NCBI GenBank assembly: GCA_029945375.1
Contig: CM057063.1
Span: 1,054,001-1,118,000, forward strand
Reading direction: 5' to 3'
Length of the DNA: 64,000 nucleotides
DNA from: Agaricus subrufescens
Taxonomy: Eukaryota > Basidiomycota > Agaricomycetes > Agaricales > Agaricaceae
Numbering within the stretch: the stretch's first letter is position 1; every line of letters begins with the position of its first letter. Shown piece by piece: positions 44,901 to 56,941 of this stretch. The notes beneath the pieces were generated by a model, which was not told the origin of the DNA, ran no database searches, and saw only the letters and a list, made by a program, of their open reading frames with translations. Position numbers and translations under genes: made by a program.

Positions 44901-45257
44901 CGACTGCAGGAGGTACGGTGTCGAATGGCGACGATCAGATCGTCCAAGTCGTGAGCCGAACTCGTCAGCTTGATGCCTCAAATGCTCTAGAGCCTGACGG
45001 CCTCCTGTGTGCGACACGCTATTCGTTCGGTTACGCAGCACCCACAGAGGTGCAAAGGGGTCTGTGGGATCAGGGTCTGGGTACCTCTCCAAGATACTGG
45101 GTTTGGGTACGGATTGAACTAGACGGTGTTGGGGACGGGGGTGACCATGAGAAGACAACGAGAGAGAATGGTGAACGAGTGCTGCAGCCGGCGGCGCAGG
45201 CTTGCGCTTGACGCGAAGAGAAGGTGCCTGGTCGTCAGACACGACCGAGCAGGACAT
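41920..45257 (-). CDS. Long protein with thioredoxin/AhpC-TSA-like domain
   Basis: Exons 42988-45257 and 41920-42928 over a 59-nt intron give 1092 residues. Only residues 520-770 or so look folded: IPSFQALSKAASLPVIAESG, then VRVNFGSLFLQQKAVIVFIR, HFWCPLCQDYMTS with a CxxC pair (Cys563, Cys566), LIIIGNGSHTMIGKYKQIFG, EVYTDPSLEVYNTLGMG, and GGEFVFGPG-LTCAYAHRMQT. This is the peroxiredoxin-like-2 / AhpC-TSA_2 type fold (Prxl2 family), in which the CxxC replaces the usual peroxidatic motif. The 500 residues before and 320 after are disordered, basic in places, with many RS and SR pairs. A redox-regulated scaffold is possible; activity cannot be told. Similar long fungal proteins with this domain are usually annotated only as thioredoxin-like. 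Confidence 0.83.
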
Positions 45258-45663
45258 GGTGTCCGGTATGTGAGAACAGGCTATCTTGATGGCAGGGTCT
45301 TATAGTACGGCGACACGCATAAGGAGCGTGTGGGGGGGTGGTATAGAAAGAAAGGGGCGGCACCAGAGAGGAAGATAAATGAACATGAGGCTGACGACCG
45401 GCCACACGTGTTTCAATGCATTGTCTCTCTTGTCTTCAGTTCTTGTTACGGTCATAGTTTTCGACATCAGACAATACTGCCTTCTATCCGGATGCGATAT
45501 GACGGCCATTTCAACATTGTGCCGTAGTAGCGGCGGGGGACACTAGACTGGGAGTTTGCAGGGATTTGGATTGAGGCAAGATGCACCAGAACTCTCGTGT
45601 ATCCAGAAAAGGTAACTGATCCTGACAGGGTTGCAGAAAATAACACAAAGAAAAGAATTACGG
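45258..45663. other. Intergenic, upstream of thioredoxin-fold gene
   Basis: About 400 bp on the minus strand between the eIF6 stop and the start of the next gene. It should contain the promoter of the latter. No gene seen. Confidence 0.5.
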
Positions 45664-46621
45664 CTATGCCCAATTATCAATCAACGAGTCCCGCATCTCT
45701 CCAATAACCGCAGATGAGCTTTGACCTTGTAACTCTGATAACGGTGTCAGAGGTGGATGCCGTGTGTAACATTACAAGACTCACTGAAGGCAGCTTCTAT
45801 CACACTAATCTCGGTCGCTGTTGTCTCGAGGCCAGTAAAAGCACACCAGTCGTTCACCACAAGGCCGGCACCAATAACGTCGGACCCCCGATTGACAGTC
45901 CCAGCCTTGAGTAGGAATAATGAATCAGTCAGACGATGAAAACAGCATGCGCTACAATCGCGATCCTCACCACTAGGGGCACCTGTAGTAGACTACTTAG
46001 TTCATCTTGGTCTTGAACACTAGTCTTGGGATGCACTAATCCTCCTTGGTTTGTGATCGCACAATAACTGCCCACTAGGACATTATCGGCAATAGTCTGA
46101 CGAAAGACCTCCACCTTGAGTACGTCGGCGATAATTTCTTCAGTTTCCCGATCGACATCTGGGTGAACAAGAGCGACATAATCGTTGCATGCTATAACAT
46201 TCCCTAATGCTGATAGACGTTCCTCCACACGCTGAACGGCAACGGCATCAGGTAGAGAGTTCCTAAGGTGCTGGAGTTCTTGATCCGTCGTTGTTGAAGG
46301 AACGAGCAATCCGTGACGGTTCCCTGACGAATTTATCACGATAAGATTACAGCGGGTACTGGACATGAAAATAAGACGAACCAGCGGTCAAACGCCCTAT
46401 GATACGAGTGCCAGCGATACTCGTGTGGACGATTGGGATTACATCCCCGAGTTCAGCCTCAAAGGACGAGTAAAAATTTGTGCTGCCTTGGATAGCACAG
46501 AGGCAGTAACTGTTGGTCAATTTAGAAAAGACGCCGATGTCGCTGTTATTTTCGAACTGAATGCCTAGGGAGGGATGAGAAGGGCAAACAATGGCGCCAG
46601 ACGATACGTACGGGTAGCCAT
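45664..46621 (-). CDS. TIF6: Eukaryotic translation initiation factor 6 (eIF6/Tif6)
   Basis: Five exons on the minus strand: 46612-46621, 46382-46564, 45971-46323, 45785-45905, 45664-45734; total 245 residues, exactly the length of human and yeast eIF6. The first coding exon is just ten bases (ATGGCTACCC). Seen: [90 protein letters not shown] and the end DSLIDNWA. eIF6 is needed for 60S ribosome biogenesis in the nucleolus and blocks early joining of 60S to 40S. The five-fold pentein-type repeat is complete. Divergent from NDUFAF7 with 138 bp between start codons. Confidence 0.97.
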
Positions 46622-46759
46622 GATGCTTAGGTATCAGAGACTAGAATACAGGTGTAGACTAGAAAAACTAGAAAAAAAATGTGATACGGATTATATAACT
46701 GCCAGGGCTCGTCATCTAGTCATCCAGAAGTCTTAACGGAACCGGTTTCTGACTCCCGT
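46622..46759. promoter_or_regulatory. Shared bidirectional promoter, eIF6 / NDUFAF7
   Basis: 138 bp between two divergent start codons. It has an A-rich run near 46665-46680 and no TATA box in clear position. Both genes are housekeeping, consistent with a compact shared promoter. Confidence 0.6.
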
Positions 46760-48485
46760 ATGTCACTCATTCGCCCCTGCTCTCGGGCCTTTGTATCGCT
46801 TCCGAGAACACCGCGCTTTAGAAGATGGCAGTCGAACAGCCCCACCCCAATTCAGAAGATAATTCATGACAACATCAAAGTCAGTCCACGTTGGTTCGAC
46901 TGAATACTCAGCCGCTCAAGCTGCTGGCAGTCTACAGGCCCTCTCTCGCTCGCGGCTTACATGCAACTATGCCTTTCACATCCAGTCCATGGTTATTACA
47001 TGAACGCGTCGAATCCCGTGTTTGGTTCGCAAGGCGACTTTATAACCAGTCCTGAAATCACTCAGGTCTTTGGCGAGGTATGCCTCTAAACTCCCCGCGC
47101 TGCAAAAGCACAGAAGCAATGAGCATATAGCGTTCTACTCCCTAGTTGATTGCAGTTTGGCTATTGTCCCAGTGGGCAAATGCTGGTAGCCCGTCAGATA
47201 TCCGGCTAGTGGAACTGGGTCCGGGACGAGGAACGCTCATGGATGATATTGTCCGCGTACGTGTCTCGCCTCCCTCCAATTACTTTTGCTAAACTTGTTT
47301 AACTCAGGTTGTGTCACAACTTCGCCCTTCTAGTATACCACTCAACATCCACCTCGTTGAAACAAGTCAGGCTTTGCGTGCAATCCAAGAGCAAAAGCTG
47401 ACCTCTTCACCGAAGCGCAACGTCAAGCTTCATTTTCACCATACTATATCCGACGTCCCCCAAAATCCCTCTCAATACACTATGCTCGTTGCTCACGAAT
47501 TCTTTGATGCACTTCCTATCCACCTTCTCCAGGTCCGTCCTCCGTTCTCAAGTTAATGAATCCTAATTCACATTACCGTGAAACAGAGAAAAGAGGCAGG
47601 ATGGCACGAAGTCATGATTGACACCGACCGCGATTCTTATTCGACATCTGGTCCCAGCCAAACAACTGCTGTCAATGCGACAACCAGACCGCTTCTTCGC
47701 CGTGTCCTCTCACCAACACCGACAGCAGCCTCCACAGTCCTGGGTCTATCATCTCCGCGGTTCAACAGTCTACCGGTCGGAAGCTTTATTGAAGTTTCTC
47801 CGGCTGCGTTTAGAATTGCTCGTCAAGTTGCACAACTTATATCAGGGACAACCGAACCCGAACCACTCATCCAGCATAACCATAAACATGATGTTGCACC
47901 CAACACGGATGAGTCCGTTGGAGGATGTGGTTTAATTATTGATTATGGTGGGGACCGAGTTTACGGTGATTCGTTTAGGGTAAGCTCGCCTTTTCCTCTT
48001 ATTCTATACTATCGAGAACAAGGTAAATGGGTGAATTTAGGCATTCAAGCAACACAAACTTGTGGACGTATTCCATAGACCAGGTGAATGCGACTTGACG
48101 GCAAACGTTGACTTTGCCTACTTAAAGGAGGCCATGTCAGACCTTGGTTCGTTGTTTTTTTTCTCAGTAGAGTTCACGCCCAATTTTTTTGTGAACAGTA
48201 ACACCGCACGGTCCAATAACGCAGCGTACTTTCCTAGACCGAATGGGTATCTCACTTCGAATCGACTCTCTTGCTCGTTCGGCATCTTCAGAAGAACGAC
48301 GCGTAGCGATTCGAGATTCAGCCAACCGCATCACAGATCGTTTAGGCATGGGTGAAGAGTATAAAGTGCTTGGTATGACAAGTGTTGATAAACGGGACGG
48401 ATTGGTGGGTGCCGCGGTTTGGCCATTTGAGGTCAAAGAAGAAAAAATGTTCGAAAATTGCGTCCATGTAGAGGGGAAAGAGTAA
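46760..48485 (+). CDS. NDUFAF7: NDUFAF7/MidA protein arginine methyltransferase (complex I assembly)
   Basis: Exons 46760-46879, 46931-47077, 47146-47256, 47308-47532, 47587-47979, 48041-48146, 48199-48485 give 462 residues. The N-terminus (MSLIRPCSRAFVSLPRTPRF) is a plausible mitochondrial presequence. Seen: LSLAAYMQLCLSHPVHGYYM, GSQGDFITSPEITQVFGE, the SAM-binding loop LVELGPGRGTLMDDIV (Gly114-Thr119), VAHEFFDALPIHLLQ, LIIDYGGDRVYGDSFRAFK, and CDLTANVDFAYLKEA. In animals NDUFAF7 dimethylates an Arg of NDUFS2 early in complex I assembly. A low-complexity insert (about residues 200-270) lies between the methyltransferase half-folds. Its stop is 30 bp from the stop of the convergent gene. Confidence 0.93.
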
Positions 48486-48515
48486 TTTAATTACTGGTAG
48501 TCTTGATACCAGTGC

Positions 48516-49457
48516 TTATTTATGATACGATGAGTGTCTATAGTCGTATGTTCGATTATGGTTTTTCGAACTTGAATGGTGAGGTGAACGCGAGCGTGAG
48601 GACCGTCTTCTCGAATACCGATCCCTCTGTTGGTGCCTCCTGCTTCTATGCTCTTCGTCTCCTGGAGCCCGTGAACTATCTGAGCGCCCGGCTTCTTTCT
48701 CGATTTTGCCTTCATCTCGTTCTCTTTCTTTTCCTTTCTTCTTCGTCATCTTAACACCTTGGTCTTCGCTCTGACTCTCACCATCAGTTTCACTCACTCC
48801 CCCCTCTTCTTCTTCTTCATCCCTCTTCAACGTACCGTCGGCTCTCTCCTTCTCTTTCGTCCTCTTCCACATCAATTTCCTCACGCATCTCGGACACAAG
48901 ACGACTTTTACCAACGCATTTTTTGGTTCTCCGTGTTCAATATATGCAAATGGTAATTCCAGGGTCGTCAACCGAGGTTCTTTCTTCCTTTTCGTCGTAA
49001 ATGAAGTCGAGGAAGAGTTATAATGGTGTTTGCATCTCGTGTTTCCACATGTACTTTCGCCTTCTCCCGAGATGACTTCTGATTCTGTGCGCCAGCGAAG
49101 AGCGAACTGATAGGAAAATGAGTTGTGCCGTTTAATTGATGACGGGCTTTTTGACGGACATTACCAGACTTGTAATGTTTTAAGTCGCACACTGCGAATT
49201 CGCGATACAGGTTGTCATAGTATTTTTCTGCTAGTCTGTCTTCCCAAGTCTTTGAGCCACTTGGTTCTCCCTCTTTAGCAGCGTTCGGTTCGTTGTTGTC
49301 GTCGTCGTCCTCACGCAGGAACCTGTCAGTAGGAGCAAAGTTGACATGACTGAAAGAATGATGTGTGACGTATGACATACTTGTGAGATGCTGCAAGAAT
49401 GTCAAATTCAGACAGACCTTTGTTGACTGGGTAGGTTTTGGTTGGGTATATGGACAT
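48516..49457 (-). CDS. FRA10AC1-family protein
   Basis: Exons 49381-49457, 49160-49322, 48516-49106 on the minus strand give 276 residues. Seen: LSEFDILAASHKFLREDDDD (junction at HK|FL), WEDRLAEKYYDNLYREFAVC, HYKSGNFALRWRTESEVISG, a zinc-ribbon-like pair TCGNTRC and LCPRC, and LTTLELPFAYIEHGEPKNAL. The C-terminal third is low complexity: acidic, then Lys/Arg- and RS-rich (RYSRRRSSRSRSP). Human FRA10AC1 is a nuclear protein found in spliceosomes, and the RS-rich tail here fits a splicing role. The end is highly charged, so the stop position is certain but the tail is likely variable. Confidence 0.9.
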
Positions 49458-50367
49458 GAAGAATGTGTTTGACGATGGTGGCGGTTATGGTCAGTGGTAG
49501 TGATCGTGATGATTGCCGCCTCAACGACCTAAGTAAGTAAGTATACTCCTCCACGGAGTCCTATTTCTGGGCGATCTTTACTTGGCTTGCTAAACGCAGG
49601 AGGCTCAGATGGTACCTAGCGTCCATTTGATGCCAACAAGAAATCAGCTGCACGAGCATGGGGGGATGATCGATGGATCACTGATAGGTCCACTTACAAC
49701 CGCTTCCTGACCCCTCATGTGCTGCAGTATCAGTACCTGACGGTCTCTGTGCCCGTTCTAGATGCCTCCCCCCGCCCCCGGGCTCGCACGAGCTGTGGTG
49801 GACGATGGCGAGTTCTCAGTAGCACTATTCACACCCTCGCGTGACCTTATAGACCAAACCTGGACTAAGCTCAGGATCGGGACCCAAACGGGGCTTTGCA
49901 CATGCCCAATGACATGCCATTGACATGGTATTGATGTCTAGCTATATTTGTATTTCTCTCTTTCTGCATTATTGTGGGCTGCAAAAACGTATGTCTCGAA
50001 TGCGGGTGACCCACCGGCATAGTTGTCTCGGATGAAATGCTTCTCACCGAGCGCGCTGGCCGTTTTATTAAGTCGAATATTGTATTCAGACAAGGGAACC
50101 CGGAAGTAACTATTTGGAGAAGGGCCCCCGGACGAGCCCCGGACCACCCACCCCAGTCAGGGTGGGATGATCGTGTTCCGGTTTTTCTGGGAGCACTCTT
50201 AAAACCATGTGGACCTCGCGTCCGCGCCCTTCCCGTCCCCCAGGTCTGTCGTGGCGTCAAAGTTTGAATACTGCACACTGCCCAGTCGGATTCGCATTTC
50301 CACTGGACAGTTTATGGTCGCCTGCCCTCCATTCCTTTAATCTCTTCTTCTCCCGGTTATTCGCACA
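49458..50367. promoter_or_regulatory. Divergent promoter region
   Basis: About 900 bp between two divergent genes. C-rich patches near 49765-49790. The part before 50368 is C/T-rich as a 5'UTR. No gene is supportable. Confidence 0.45.
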
Positions 50368-52448
50368 ATGGCTGCAACTCTGCGCCCCGCCCCTCGTTTC
50401 TCCGATGAAAATCCCACTCGCCATTCCTTCTCCCTCGCCCAAGCTCCTCCCTCCCTCGACGCCAGCTCTATGAAATCGCGAAGATCATTTCTTAGCCTTT
50501 TCGCACCTACCCGTCGCTTACCGTCCGTTAAGACTACCGCTCCTGCTGGATCCAAGCTCAAAATAGAAACAAAGCCCGCGGAGACTGTGACGACCACCAA
50601 CGTGAACAAGGCAGAGCCCGTCGGTAATCGGTATGTGGTAGATTCACATGTGCATACAAAGTATTCCCGTCTCACGCCCCCTTGCCTCGATTCAGAGCCA
50701 ACCCGAGCAAACCTTTGGTCGAACAAAAGCCAGATCAACCAGAGGTACCCCAGTAAGTCCTCCCACACCTTTCCGTTTACACGCTCCTTATGCGATCCTG
50801 GCCCCGTAGCAAAGATCTTCCGCGCTCCAAATCACACACGATTTTACGGGCCATCAGCACCACTTTCCGGACCCGGCCAACCGGTCAACCAACTTCCCCA
50901 CCATCAGCCAGTCCAACCCCGCAGGCAAAGCAGAACCGCGAGGCTGCGCTGCGGGAGCGTGGGTTACTTCCTCCTCTTGCACCTCCAAGGGATCTGAGCC
51001 GTCAAGAGGCTGACCAGGACCGTCGCACACCGATTGTTCGGCTCGAATCAAGAGCAGATGGCAGTAATGCTGAACCTTCAGCCGCTGATCTTGTTAAACG
51101 CGAATGGGAATCCAAAAATCAGTCCCAGGATTCTAGCCCATCAACAGAGACCGAGGAACGAGAGCGCATGAAATCATTTAAGTTTGGTGCCCCATCGCCA
51201 CAGGCTACGGAATTTCCGGCAGCACGAGATCTCGTAGCACCAGCTAAAGTTAACAGTGATGCAAGCCCGCCGCCACCCCCGATGAAGGATCTGCCGCGGA
51301 AACCATCCTCTCGCCGATCTTCGGGGCTGAGTGATGGTGCCTTAGTCGATGCTGCCTCTGTTCCCCTTCCTAATTCCCCCCTGTCTGTCTCTCCCCCGAC
51401 CCATTCCACAACAAGTGGAAGAACATCAGGCTCTATTTCTTCAGCGAATAATCGTCCTCCATCCTCTTTCCACTATGTGCAACATGGTGAAAATGAATTG
51501 TCGTCTAATTCGAGCGTACACAGCCGTTCAGGATCTAGGAGATCTTTCGGGTCAGCATTACAACCTAGCCTTCCCTCTCCCCAAATTGTGCTTTCAGGAG
51601 AACCAACTTACCCGTCTCTCAATATTTCTATCCCTTCAAGACGCTCAGGATCACTGACTCAGCTGCAATCCATCTCCGAGTCTACTTCCCCAGTAACTCC
51701 ATCTCTTGATTCTTCCTCTCGGACAGTGACCACCATCTCTACGTTGAACACAGTAGAATCACCTACTTTCGTCTCCAATGTAGCTACCGGCCGTGCAAAA
51801 GGCAAGATGGGTATGCTCAAGGTCAAGACGTCAGAAACTAATTCCAACATTCCCGTGATTGTCGAGAGCCCTGTGGAAAATGGTGTCACTGTCAAACCTG
51901 AGTTGGAATTGCAAGTGCCACCGATATCCCCGATCACCACAAGTCAATCACCGACGCTGATGGTGCCGCAACAATCTTTTCCGACAAGGAGGGCAAGAGG
52001 GCTCGTAGATTCCGACGCGGCAAACAAACGGAGGTCGTTCAACCCGTTCAAGCGTAGTCAGTCTGTAGGGCCAACTCAGTGCGATCACTCAAGAGAGTCA
52101 AGGAAATCGTCAATCTTGGCGCTTGACAAACTGAAGAGAGCCTCGACAACTTTCTCAAAGTCTAAACCGCCACATGACGCCGCATCAAAGGCGCCATCAA
52201 GTAAAAGCAGTAAACGAAAGATGCTTGATGTTTCACATCTACCACCGAGCCCTACGGTGCCCTCGCATCTTCTAACGACGCAACCAGAACCGCGTGTCAA
52301 TGGAAAGACGACTGGTGCTGGGCAGAGACCCCAGGCAAGGAAAGCTGTTGCCCCAACTCTCCATAGTCGGGGCAGCATCTTATTGGAGACAAGCGCAATC
52401 AAGGATGAGGAGTCGAGGAGAATGACTGAGATGGCGTTTTTGGGTTGA
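50368..52448 (+). CDS. Unrecognised Ser/Pro-rich disordered protein
   Basis: Exons 50368-50630, 50696-50752, 50810-52448 give 652 residues. The start ATG sits at the end of a C/T-rich leader and in good context. The N-terminal region has MKSRRSFLSLFAPTRRLPS and HKDLPRSKSHTILRAISTTF, which look like conserved short motifs, and REAALRERGLLPPLAPPRDL, which may be a recurring basidiomycete motif. The rest is Ser, Pro and Thr-rich with many SP/TP sites and basic clusters (KRRSFNPFKRSQS). A short helix ends the protein (KDEESRRMTEMAFLG). No domain is recognised; the make-up suits a regulated scaffold or cytoskeletal linker, but no function can be given. Confidence 0.72.
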
Positions 52449-55400
52449 AAAACTCTCCCCTCACTCCCGATCTGCTTAGTCTTTGGCCCGAGCACCACAA
52501 TGGGGTTTCTCTCTCTTTATACCCTTTTTTTTACATCTGCATTTCCCGAACGCGACAGGGTTGTCTCAGATGTGTATCTCTATCGTCATAGGTTTTCCTC
52601 TCCGCTCTTTCTCTTCTCTCTCATCTTAGCTATCCAGGGTATGTTCGAATCATGCATGTCTCGCTGTTCCGTCTTCCGCTTTCTCTCGCATTTTTTTCTT
52701 TATGGTTCTGCGTTATCCTCCTGTGTTGTAAGTTGCCGAAATATTTTTGGGGATCTATAATACATTATACAGTTTACAATGGGCATTTATCACATCCCAG
52801 TTATTTCCGTTCACAAAACCTGTTCGAAAAAACCTTTTTGCCGGTGAGGTATATGGGTTTGAATTGAATCGCGTTTACTAAGGACTGCTCGGAGACAGAG
52901 CAGGTTCACCGATTACCCCCTCCCGCGTGAAGCCCCACCCTAGTTCTCCTGATTTTGTTTCTTTTTTCGTACACCGAAAGGGCTCTTCCCTGGTTACCCC
53001 CATCACCACATTCACATGTCTCGCCTGACAGGATTACTCTCTATAGCTCATCTTTCAACTTTTGCAGATTTTTTTTTTCTTCTTCTCTACTCACATTATG
53101 TCAAGATTCGCTCCCAAGATTGTTGATATTCAAAAACAGTCCTCGCCTCTTGGGTACGCGAGTGTGTGGGGTAGCACTAGTGTTACAGTTTGGTACACCG
53201 CGTAAAAACTATGGCACGATGTCGTTGATGGGGACGAGCAAGGACACTAATTGTATTGCCGATATTGCCTGGGGCAAAAAACACGGGCTAAAGGCACTAA
53301 CTACCGTATCCTCAGGGAAGTACCAGGTGTTTATTTTGGATCCTTGCCATGCGCATGCATACTAATATAAGCTGGTAGAAGATGAAAAAGAAGTGTTTCG
53401 AATAAGGCCCAGACTAGAGGACCCAGGCGACGTGTATTAAAATGTGCCTGACCTACGGATGGCCGCACATGCAGAAAGAAGCTTCGTGTGCAGGAGCGCC
53501 AGAAGAGTTTAATAATGGATTTTGCCAGAGATTTCGAAAGATATCTGATGATGGGTTTAAGGCACTGTCAAACAAAAGCAAGAGAAGTAAAAGCGGCTTT
53601 TTCATTAAATGTTAGCTCCACCCGGAGCTGCCGACGGCGTTGGTGGCAACCCACATCGACACCTTATCACCAGAGCTCTCCGACATCGCGAATCTTGCTC
53701 AATTGATCCATTGACCGGGGCCAAGACCAAAATGTCAAACTAGACTGATGCAATATTAGTGTGTTTCTGTCCCTCTCTCGGACCATTTTGCAGCAGTCAC
53801 TATCTGTCTTGGATATTTTTGTCTCGACTTCTCGTTGTTCTGGGCTGTCTGGGCTGTACGAGAACGTACTAGCCTGTCCTCTCTTCGTATCCACTTACTT
53901 GCAACTGTGGATGCTCAAACATCCACTGGGGACAGCTGTTCATCAATCCAAGTAAACGCGAAGAAGTATGAGCTTCTTGCTACTACGAAGGGCGGTAAAC
54001 GTTTTTACTCGGGTCCTTCTCCTCCCCCCTGTATCCTCCGTCATGACGAAGTTTACAGACCACTTTCTCGCCATCACACGATACCCGATTGTCGTAGCGG
54101 TTTGTTGTTATCTTGATCTGGTATTGCTTACGCGTAAATTATTCAGTTTCGGCTGGAACGGCATCAATGTATGTGGCGTATCAAGTCAGTGTTTATCCGC
54201 TTTTTACAATCAAAAAAACCGGTTCGACAGAATGTAGTATGATGATGTTTTTGGATCATACCAGTGCAGTAGTCCTAAAACAGCTTCTTGGGGAACCGAG
54301 AAAAATTTTGTGCGTCACTGGACCTGGTTAATTTGCTCGCCCCTTGCTACGCACATTACAGCTTCTTTTTTTTTTCCCGGGCTCAACCTAAATTGATGCT
54401 CAATCAAACATTTCTCCCCGGGGGGACCGAGTGACTATCGACTCTCCAAATGTTTTGGCCGTCCCAATCGCATGGGGGGATCCCTTCCTTACTCAGGCTC
54501 GATCATAGGGTCTTGGCATCATGGCATGTGAGCATAAACTTATTTCAAAAGTTCTCATCCCTAAGGGGCACACAAGCATCGGCGGCTCCCGAGGTCGAAC
54601 TTTGCCCTTTGTTGTGTCTCGTATATAAGTACATACATTGCTAAAGTGCTCACATGCGATGCATCAATGGCTAAAAATAACTTTGTAAACAAAAAAAACT
54701 TAACTCCGAAACGAAGTTTGTAAGGGTGTTTTCCTTTCTCAAGCGTTGGAGATATGTGGCCCATGAGTTATGGTCATCTAGATGTGTTAGCTTTATTAGT
54801 GCCGTTTTGGCCTTATCATTGATCAGGAGGCTGGTTATTTATTGCGTGCATGGGCATATGATAGCATCGTTTACCAGAAGCATGATGACCGCAGATCAAT
54901 CGTGAAGCAATACTGGACACACTGTGATTGAATAGTACCGAGGATCAAATAATTGCCTTTTGTACGGAAAACTGAGCGGTGAGACGGGATCTCTCTGTTC
55001 CCATTCAAGAAACGTCAGAGACCTCTTCCTTGCCTGGCTATTTTGTCTTCCCAGGTTCTCTACATATATAGTTTGACATCAGATGGTGAGGATGATCATG
55101 AATCAAACTCCATTCCTGAGGGTTGGAGTTGCTTTATCATCCAAGGATGGGGATTCTGCGGGCGTAGAAGAAGCAGAGTGGGGGAAATGGGGTGATATGA
55201 CTCCCATTTTACCGTAATGCTGCGACTCAGATATTGATAGTGACGATGCCGAACTTCTTTCACTGACGAAGACAATGAACAGATGAGAAACCAGCGATAA
55301 ATCCCCCCCTTGCGATCAGGTTCACTCCCTTCCTTCCTCGGTTAGTAGCACCCTGTTCACTAGGCTGTTCAAGTGGCATGAAGGAACCACCGCTCGGGTT

Positions 55401-56166
55401 CAAACGGGGTTTCAATTAGAAGCGTAGGGATTGGATGACATCGAAGGAGTTACTGTATTTCTTCCCTAGGGCAAGGCTTTGGCTTCGAACATAGCGTGTT
55501 TGTATAGATCTTCCAGAGAGAATCTGATGGGAGAGGTCATGGGAGAGGTCGAGTGACATGTGTTGGATAGAGGGAAGATCATGGATCTTACCGTGCTCAT
55601 TATGGTCCAAATATAGAGCCTACGGTTGAAGTTTCTCCCCCCAGCGACGAGGGGGTATGTCGCTAGATGGGCAGATGGCGCGATGAAGCACACTCGTGGA
55701 CGGGGCGACTCGGTCGGGGGATGGTGGACAAGTGCAAAACCCACATTTGAGATTGCGAATTGTGTCCTGATAAAGGTCTAATTTAGCTGACTCTTCTATC
55801 CCAATCAGGCATCGTTGTGACGGAACAGGGGGGTGTGCCCGATCCCAGGTGGCGACGATGTGAATGTGCTGCGTCCTGCGACGATCCACTGGAGGTATGA
55901 AAGAGGCTACACGGGTCGTCGCAGTGGGTCTGCAGGAGGTTCTGGGTCGGTGCTCAGCACTCAGGGTCCAGAAGAGGACTGGCCAGCGCAGGAATGAATT
56001 CGAGGCGGTGTGCCAATGGAGATTGGAAGGTGGGTGCGATCTCGATCGCGCGGCACGTGCCGACTGAGTTGGATGACACACGGGGGCAGTATATATGACT
56101 GAGATATGCCCCCCGTCCTGCATCTATCTTGCTGCCTTTCCCCATCTTGTTTTACTACTATATATC
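52449..56166. other. 3.7 kb without a supportable gene
   Basis: T-rich 3'UTR-like sequence to about 53100, then ordinary sequence with many short ORFs. Those at 53098 (MSRFAPKIVDIQ...), 53488 and 53968-54240 have some protein-like stretches but lie in different frames and join by no clear splice sites. They could be the decayed remains of a gene. A T run is at 54365-54376. The last 500 bp should hold the promoter of the next gene; the open minus-strand frame at 55620-56123 overlaps it without coding features. Confidence 0.4.
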
Positions 56167-56941
56167 ATGTCTCCAACTTCCTCTCCTCAAAAGCCCACTG
56201 ACAACCTCAAGCACTCCGATCCCATTCCTATCGGCCAAAACCGCGGTAGGGCACGTTCTGTGTCCTCGGCGTCGTCTAGCTCGACGAGCTCAGTTTGTGA
56301 CTCGCCGACGACTCCCATCTCAACTTCCTTTGGTTCTGGAAACATCCGAACCTCGATGCCTTCCCCTGCCTCTTCTCCCATCTATTCTTACTTCATGTCG
56401 TCTCCAACCAAGACCAACTCTTCATTCCCTTGGAGACGCAAGTTTTCCGGCACGGCTCCCGTGTTTGAAGGTTTGTTTGGTTTGATACGCTATGAATACC
56501 CTCCCTTATACTGTCATCCAGCGGAGGAAGAGGAAGAGAAAGTTGTGCCAGCTGCTACGCAGATGCGTCGTGCTAGCACCCAGATGGCGAATCGATTCTC
56601 CGAATCTAAAACAAATCCTCTTCCCGAGCCTCAACTCGAGCGAGGAACCGGATTTTTGCGCAGGCTGTCCTTGAGTACCGCTCCCTTGAACAAGGTAGGC
56701 AGGCTTCTTGTATCTTCCATACCCCAGAAGCTGATGGTTGAACCAGGGTTATGCTTCTTCCAACTCTACATCTCCTCCAAGCCCGCCACCAAACACGACT
56801 GTCAACACCACTCCTGCCAACCCTCCTTTCTCTACCAGACCTCGTCGCTCGGCAACTTTGGGTGTTGATACAGGACGGACCCGGCGCGCTCCCTCGCCCA
56901 TGGGGGAGAGAATACTCAAGGGCCATTTCGATGGCTTCTAA
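56167..56941 (+). CDS. Small Ser/Pro-rich protein with conserved C-terminal motif
   Basis: Exons 56167-56470, 56522-56694, 56747-56941 give 223 residues. Start is the ATG right after TATATC in a short leader. The N-terminus has SSSSTSSVCDSPTTPISTSF and a PWRRKFSG element; the middle has GTGFLRRLSLSTAPLNK, with a basophilic-kinase-type RRLS site; and the protein ends SPMGERILKGHFDGF. In mushroom-forming fungi I recall small proteins ending in GHFDGF-like motifs, but I cannot name a family. Intron 1 (56471-56521) is 51 nt and in frame with no stop, so retaining it would add 17 residues without breaking the protein. Confidence 0.7.

Noticed and set aside
55620..56123. Minus-strand ORF of 167 codons
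   Set aside because: Lies over the promoter of the plus-strand gene at 56167, has random composition and no recognisable segment.
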